A stretch of DNA of 64,000 nucleotides. It comes from Thinopyrum elongatum (lineage: Eukaryota; Streptophyta; Magnoliopsida; Poales; Poaceae). Each line of letters opens with the position of its first letter. Position 1 is the first letter of the stretch. The notes under the pieces are model-generated. The model saw only the letters and a list, made by a program, of their open reading frames with translations. It was not told the origin of the DNA and did not search any database. Positions 59,401 to 64,000 of the stretch are shown here, piece by piece. The stretch lies in NCBI GenBank assembly GCA_011799875.1, contig CM022302.1, forward strand, positions 102,364,237 through 102,428,236. Direction: 5' to 3'. The position numbers were made by a program, and so were the translations under genes.

Positions 59401-61435
59401 CGAGGCTACAGGGCCACTCCGGCGACACTACGGCTATGGTCGGACTCAGCGGCGAGTGGCACATCTAATGGTACCCGATTCGATGGCCGAGGAGCTCGGA
59501 CTTGAGCAGCACGCCGGCGGTGGCGGACGGCGGTAATGGAGAGATCGGACCTGAGAGCACGGGCATTCCCGGGACAAAACGACGGCAGGGAAGATCTCCG
59601 GATGGTGGTGGTGGTTGTGTGAGGGGGTCAGGCGAAGCGAGGACAGCTTGGGTGCCGCAAATTTTGACGAGGCCGAATGGCGGGCATGGCGGCGATGGCG
59701 GACAGAGTGGAGGGAGGAGTAGCTCCGGCGAGCTAGTGGAGAGGAGGGGAGAGGATTGCCGTGCTCGGAGTGCTCGGGAAGGGCTCGGGGAAGTCCTATA
59801 TATAGGCGGCCGGTGAGAATAGATAGCCACGCTCGCCGTGGCGGACCTATCAGCTCACTGGAGCTCGGGGACACGCGGAGAGAAGGGGCGATGTCGGCAA
59901 GGGCTCTGGGAAGGTGGAGGAGCTCGTAGGAGCTTCGGGAGAGCTCAGGCTCATCCGTATACGGCGGCGGGTCACGGGCATGCACTGTGCCACGTCAGAG
60001 CCGGAGGGGGAAGAGACGGGAGAGTGTGGGCGTGGCCATTGCGGAGCTGCTAGACACCTTTGGACAAGCAGAGGCCGACCGGAGATGACCGGACGGAGCT
60101 GGCAGAGCGCTGAGCGCTGTTTTGGCATGCTCTCTGCATGGTCACCATGGCAACACATGCTCTGGAGCATTAAAGGGCCCTTGGACCTTGTCTAACATGC
60201 GTCTCACTGCTCAAATAGATAAGAGAAGTGACTGGAAGTAGCTAGGTGGCTCTGGGGTGGGAGGAACTTGCAAAAGAAGATTCTGACAGCAAATTTGGGT
60301 GGATCCTACTGAATAAATGGATAAGAGTGGGGAACTGAATCTTTGTCAAAATGAAATCTGGTAGGAAGATCTAGATGCTGGTAAAATTTGGAGGCATTTG
60401 GACCACATTTGCATATACTTCCTTCACAATGCAAAATTTGGTCCAGAAAATGGATTTTGAAGCTGTGCTCAAATGAGCTGAATTTTGGTGGAGAGTGATT
60501 GTTTGGAAGTATGAAGATACTGGGAAAATTTCAGCTCATTTGGATATACCAAAGGGTTACTTCCTTCACAGAGCTTTCAAATGGACTGAAACTAGAGAAA
60601 ATTGCTGGGGATAAATGAATAGATGAATTGAACTGATTTCTGGTTTCCATGAGTGATTTGTCAATATTAACCACCATGAAAAATTTCAGCTCAAATAGAT
60701 CAAGGGTTCAAGCACTTCCTTTGCAAGCTGGAAATCTGAACAGAATTTGCAAATGGATGTTGTGCTCAAACTTTGAACTATGGGACTTGGATTTTGATGG
60801 AAATGGTAAAAATATGGATAGGAGAAGCTCCACAAATTATTTGGGATTTTTCCTGCCTACCAAAAGGGTAGTTCCTCTAGAAAGGGCCCAAAATGCAATA
60901 TTGGCATTAAATAGGAAAATGCAATTTCCCTTATTTAATTATGGCCAATATTTTTATGGGAGCTCAATATCATCACAAATAATATCTCCACAAGTTTTCA
61001 TCAACTTTGGAGGTGGATAGGTATTTTCCTGGATTTAATTCCTTTAACTGGCAGAAAAAGGAATTAATTATAAATGAAAAATATTGCAAATGACGGCAAT
61101 ATTTTTGCATATCCAGGGTTTACAAAGATAGGATGATCACTAGGAAAAGTTTGGGAGGCAACAGATCACAGGAAATTAGGGTTCCTTTGTAACTGCAGGA
61201 GTTAGGGTTTCCCTTTCGGTAACTCAGAAGGTAGGGTTTCCATGGCGAAGTCCGGAGAATATGTCTCGGGTGGCAAGGTTGGACTGGAGAGAATCTCTGG
61301 TTGGATAGGGAAAGCAAGGCTAAATGACCATCTTCATATACCCAAAAGCTGGAGAAAATCCGATAACATCAGGAAAAAAGTCGGGAGTCAAATCCCGCGA
61401 AGGAAAAAAACAGGAGCGAAAACCAGGGTGTCACA
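56453..61435 (-). mobile_element. Long-LTR element (LARD-like), reverse copy 2
   Basis: On the minus strand the 5' LTR runs from 61435 to 57048 (4388 bp; TGTGACACCCTGG to its end). A primer-binding site (minus TGGTATCAGAGC, 57031-57042) and about 580 bp of interior follow, down to 56453, where the element breaks against the Athila-like LTR. The interior matches 51012-51607 closely. No coding capacity for gag or pol is visible. Confidence 0.8.
57048..61435 (-). repeat. Long LTR (4.4 kb) of reverse copy 2
   Basis: Plus-strand edges are TATGGTGCCCCGCC and CCAGGGTGTCACA. The plus start has TA for TG, while copy 1 keeps TGTGGC. A minus-strand TATA (CCTATATATAGG, about 59793-59804) marks a possible promoter. 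The part around 58600-58770 repeats an ACGGCCG-AAACAGCTCAGA motif about four times. ORFs at 59186-60195 overlap on both strands in GC-rich DNA and have no domain. Confidence 0.8.
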
Positions 61436-61546
61436 GGCGCTTCCTTGGTCCCCACCAGCCCTCCAACATGTCTCCATGTTTTGTGGGGCCTGCGCCCCAC
61501 CATGGGCCCTCCAACAACCAATTCACACCAAAAGGGGGCTGCCCCC
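61436..61546. other. Short unassigned spacer
   Basis: 111 bp between two LTR elements, with GGGGCCTGCGCCCC and GGGGGCTGCCCCC imperfect palindromes. Origin unknown. Confidence 0.4.
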
Positions 61547-62702
61547 TGATACGTATCCAACGTATCTATAATTTTTTATTGTTCCATGCTATTATATTAT
61601 CCATCTTGGATGTTTTATATGCATTATTATGCTATTTTATATCATTTTTGGGACTAACCTATTAACCTAGTGCCCAGTGCCAGCTGTTGTTTTTTTTCTT
61701 GTTTTTGTCTTTTATAGAAAATCAATACCAAACGGAGTCCAAATGGAACGAAACTTTTTGACGATTCTTCTTGGACAAGAAGACACCCACGAAGCTTCGA
61801 GAGGAGGCCAGAGGAGCCACGAGAGGGCCACAAGCTCACAGGGCGTGCCCCCAAGCTTGTGGGCCCCTTAGGACTCCCCTAGCCCTAATCTCAGCTCTAT
61901 AAATACCCAAATATTCCGCGTATACTAGAGGGCACACTAAAAATACTCTTCCGTCACCGCAAGCTTCTATTCTCATGAGATCCCATCTTGGGGCCTTTTT
62001 CGGTACTCTGCCGGAGGGGGATTCGATCACGGAGGGCCTCTACACCAACCTTGCTGCTCTTCCGATGATGTGTGAGTAGTTTACCACAGACCTACGGGTC
62101 CATAGCTAGTAGCTAGATGGCTTCTCTCTCTCTTTGATCTGCAACATAATGTTCTCCTTGATTTTCATGGAGTTCTATTCGATGTGATCTTATTTTGCGG
62201 TGCGTTTGTTGAGATCCGATGAATTGTGGATTTATGATCAGATTATCTATGAATATTATTTGAGTCTTCTCTGAACTCTTTTATGCATGATTAAGATGGC
62301 TTTGTATTTCTCTCCGATCTATTGATTTGGTTTGGCCAACTAGATTGATCTATCTTGCAATGGGAGATGTGCTTTTTTTGGGTTCAATCTTGTGGTGTCC
62401 TCACCCAGTGACAAAAGGGGTAGCGAGGCACGTATTTGTATTGTTCCCATTAAGGATAAAAAGATTGGGTTTTACCATATTGATTGGATCTATCCCTCTA
62501 CATCATGTCATCTTGATTAAGGCGTTACTCCGTTCTTGTTAACTTAATACACTAGATACATGCTGGATAACGGTCGATGTGTGGAGTAATAGTAGTAGAT
62601 GCAGGCAGGAGTCGGTCTACTTGTCACGGACGTGATGCCTATATTCATGATCATTGCCTTAGATATCGTCATAACTATGCGCTTTTCTATCAAATGCTCA
62701 AG
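61547..62702 (+). repeat. Truncated Athila-type LTR, plus orientation
   Basis: Begins TGATACGTATCCAACG and follows the solo LTR at 20841 for about 1150 bp, then stops near CAAATGCTCA. The promoter-like CTCTATAAATACCC is at about 61897. Confidence 0.88.
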
Positions 62703-63655
62703 TCTGTGACAAGTAGACCGAAATGATTCTGCATCTACTACTATTACTCCACACATCGACCACTATCCAGCATGCATCTAGTGTATTAAGTTAACAAGAA
62801 CAGAGTAACGCCTTAAGCAAGATGACATGATGTAGAGGGATAGACTCAAACAGTATGATATAAACCCCATATTTTATCCTTAATGGCAACAATACAATAC
62901 GTGCCTCGCTACCCCTACTGTCACTGGGTGAGGACACCGCAAGATTGAACCCATCACAAAGCACATCTCCCATTGCAAGAAAAAACCAATCTAGTAGGCC
63001 AAACCAAATCGATAGATCGGAGAGAAATACAAAGCTATCTCAATCATGCAGAAACAAGTTCAGAGAAGACTCAAATAATATTCATAGATAATCTAATCAT
63101 AAATCCACAATTCATCTGATCTCAACAAACGCACCGCAAAAGAAGATTACATCGAATAGATCTCTAAGAACATCGAGAAGAACATTGTATTGAAGATCAA
63201 AGAGAGAGAAGAAACCATCTAGCTACTAGCTATGGACCCATAGGTCTGTGGTAAACTACTCACACATCATCGGAAGGGTAGCAAGGTTGGTGTAGAGGCC
63301 CTCCGTGATCCAATCCCCCTTCAGCGGAGTGCCAGAAAAGGCCCCAACATGGGATCTCATGAGAACAGAAGCTTGCGGCGGTGGAAAAGTATTTTTGGTG
63401 TGCCCTCTGGTATAGGGGGAATATTTGTGGATTTATAGTGCGAAGATTAGGGTTGGAAGGTCTCCGAGGGGCCCACAAGCCCTGGGTGCACCCCCCTAGG
63501 GCGAGCCCCTACGGCTTGTGGCCTCCTCATAGGTCTTCTGGCCTCCTCTCCAATTCTCGTGGGTTTCTTCTGGTTCAAGAAAAATCACCGCAAAGTTTTA
63601 TTCCGTTTGGTATTCCTTTTCTGTAAAAGTCAAAAACAAGGAAAAAACAGAACTC
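62703..63655 (-). repeat. Truncated Athila-type LTR, reverse orientation
   Basis: The reverse complement of LTR positions of roughly 125 to 1080, beginning GTGACAAGTAGACCG. It faces the preceding LTR head to head. Its own 5' end is missing at about 63655. Confidence 0.85.
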
Positions 63656-64000
63656 ACATACTTATTGCAAACATTTATTAGCCATCAAAGCAAAGTACTA
63701 ATATGCATGCTCCTAGGGTGATAGATTGGTAGGAAAAGAACATCGCTCGTCCCCGACCGCCACTCATAAGGAAGACAATCAAAAAATAAATCATGCTCCG
63801 ACTTCATCACATAACGGTTCACCATACGTGCATGCTTTGGGAATCAGAAACTTTAACACAAGTATTTATACCAATCCACAATTACTCACTAGCATGACTC
63901 TAATAACACCATCTTTATATCTCATAACAAATGCAAGGAATCAAACTTCTCATATATTCAATGCTCTTTATGAAAGATTTTATTATATCCCTCTTGGATG
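63656..64000 (-). mobile_element. Interior of an Athila-type element, continuing out of the window
   Basis: This AT-rich sequence (with GCTCCTAGGGTGATAGATTGG near 63710) resembles the non-coding interior usual in Sabrina-type elements, by recall only. It contains no ORF of note and runs off the window. Confidence 0.45.

Noticed and set aside
59446..60195. 179-codon minus-strand ORF and overlapping plus-strand ORFs
   Set aside because: Again inside the GC-rich part of a 4.4-kb LTR, open on both strands, without a recognisable domain.

Overview
This window is intergenic DNA from a grass of the wheat tribe (Triticeae). The identification rests on LTRs that open like the Angela/BARE-1/WIS copia family (TGTAGGAAATATGCC at 8146), on other LTR types common in wheat and barley DNA, and on deep nesting of retrotransposons. 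Family names other than Angela are from memory and tentative. Nearly all coding sequence is retrotransposon-derived and most of it is broken. I see no intact host gene, no tRNA or rRNA gene, no CRISPR array and no bacterial-style operon.

Layout. 1-1170: remains of a GC-rich LTR element whose interior has collapsed to about 290 bp. 1171-19740: a low-copy strip split by insertions. It carries an Angela-like copia element (1495-7974) that lost its 3' half and LTR, a second copy of its left flank (7973-8145), and an Angela solo LTR (8146-11251) that holds an Athila-type solo LTR (9671-10991). Next is a complete non-autonomous LTR element (12083-16854). The strip also carries two minus-strand host-gene relics: one protein-kinase exon (16898-17060) and 5' exons of a BRCA2-like gene with two BRC-type repeats (18237-19290). 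19741-24490: a decayed copia element split by a solo LTR (20841-22374), then a CACTA-type terminus at 23924.

24491-52802 is a nest. A gypsy element (G; LTR 24491-25040 plus 43816-44113, gag-pol 44166-48598) holds a non-autonomous element (E; 25041-43810, TSD CCCTC). E holds a minus-strand Fatima-like gypsy element (F1; 28919-39300, TSD AAGGG), and F1 holds a plus-strand Fatima-like copy (F2; 31426-37287) beside a truncated reverse LTR. 48599-61435 carries two reverse-oriented copies of a long-LTR element (LTR about 4.4 kb) flanking a truncated Athila-like element (52803-56452). 61547-63655 is a head-to-head pair of truncated 1.5-kb-type LTRs, and the window ends in interior sequence of a minus-strand Athila-type element.

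How the parts work together. There is no host pathway here. E, F2, the 12083 element and the long-LTR elements carry little or no pol and would depend on enzymes supplied by relatives. Both G and the Fatima-like elements carry, on the strand opposite gag, an intron-containing gene resembling the family called 'putative gypsy-type transposon'. The most unusual items are the BRCA2/kinase relics, the 677-codon His/Cys-rich ORF of E with an RT-like FLDD stretch, the nonsense-only decay of G gag-pol, the duplicated Angela target site and several large inverted repeats.
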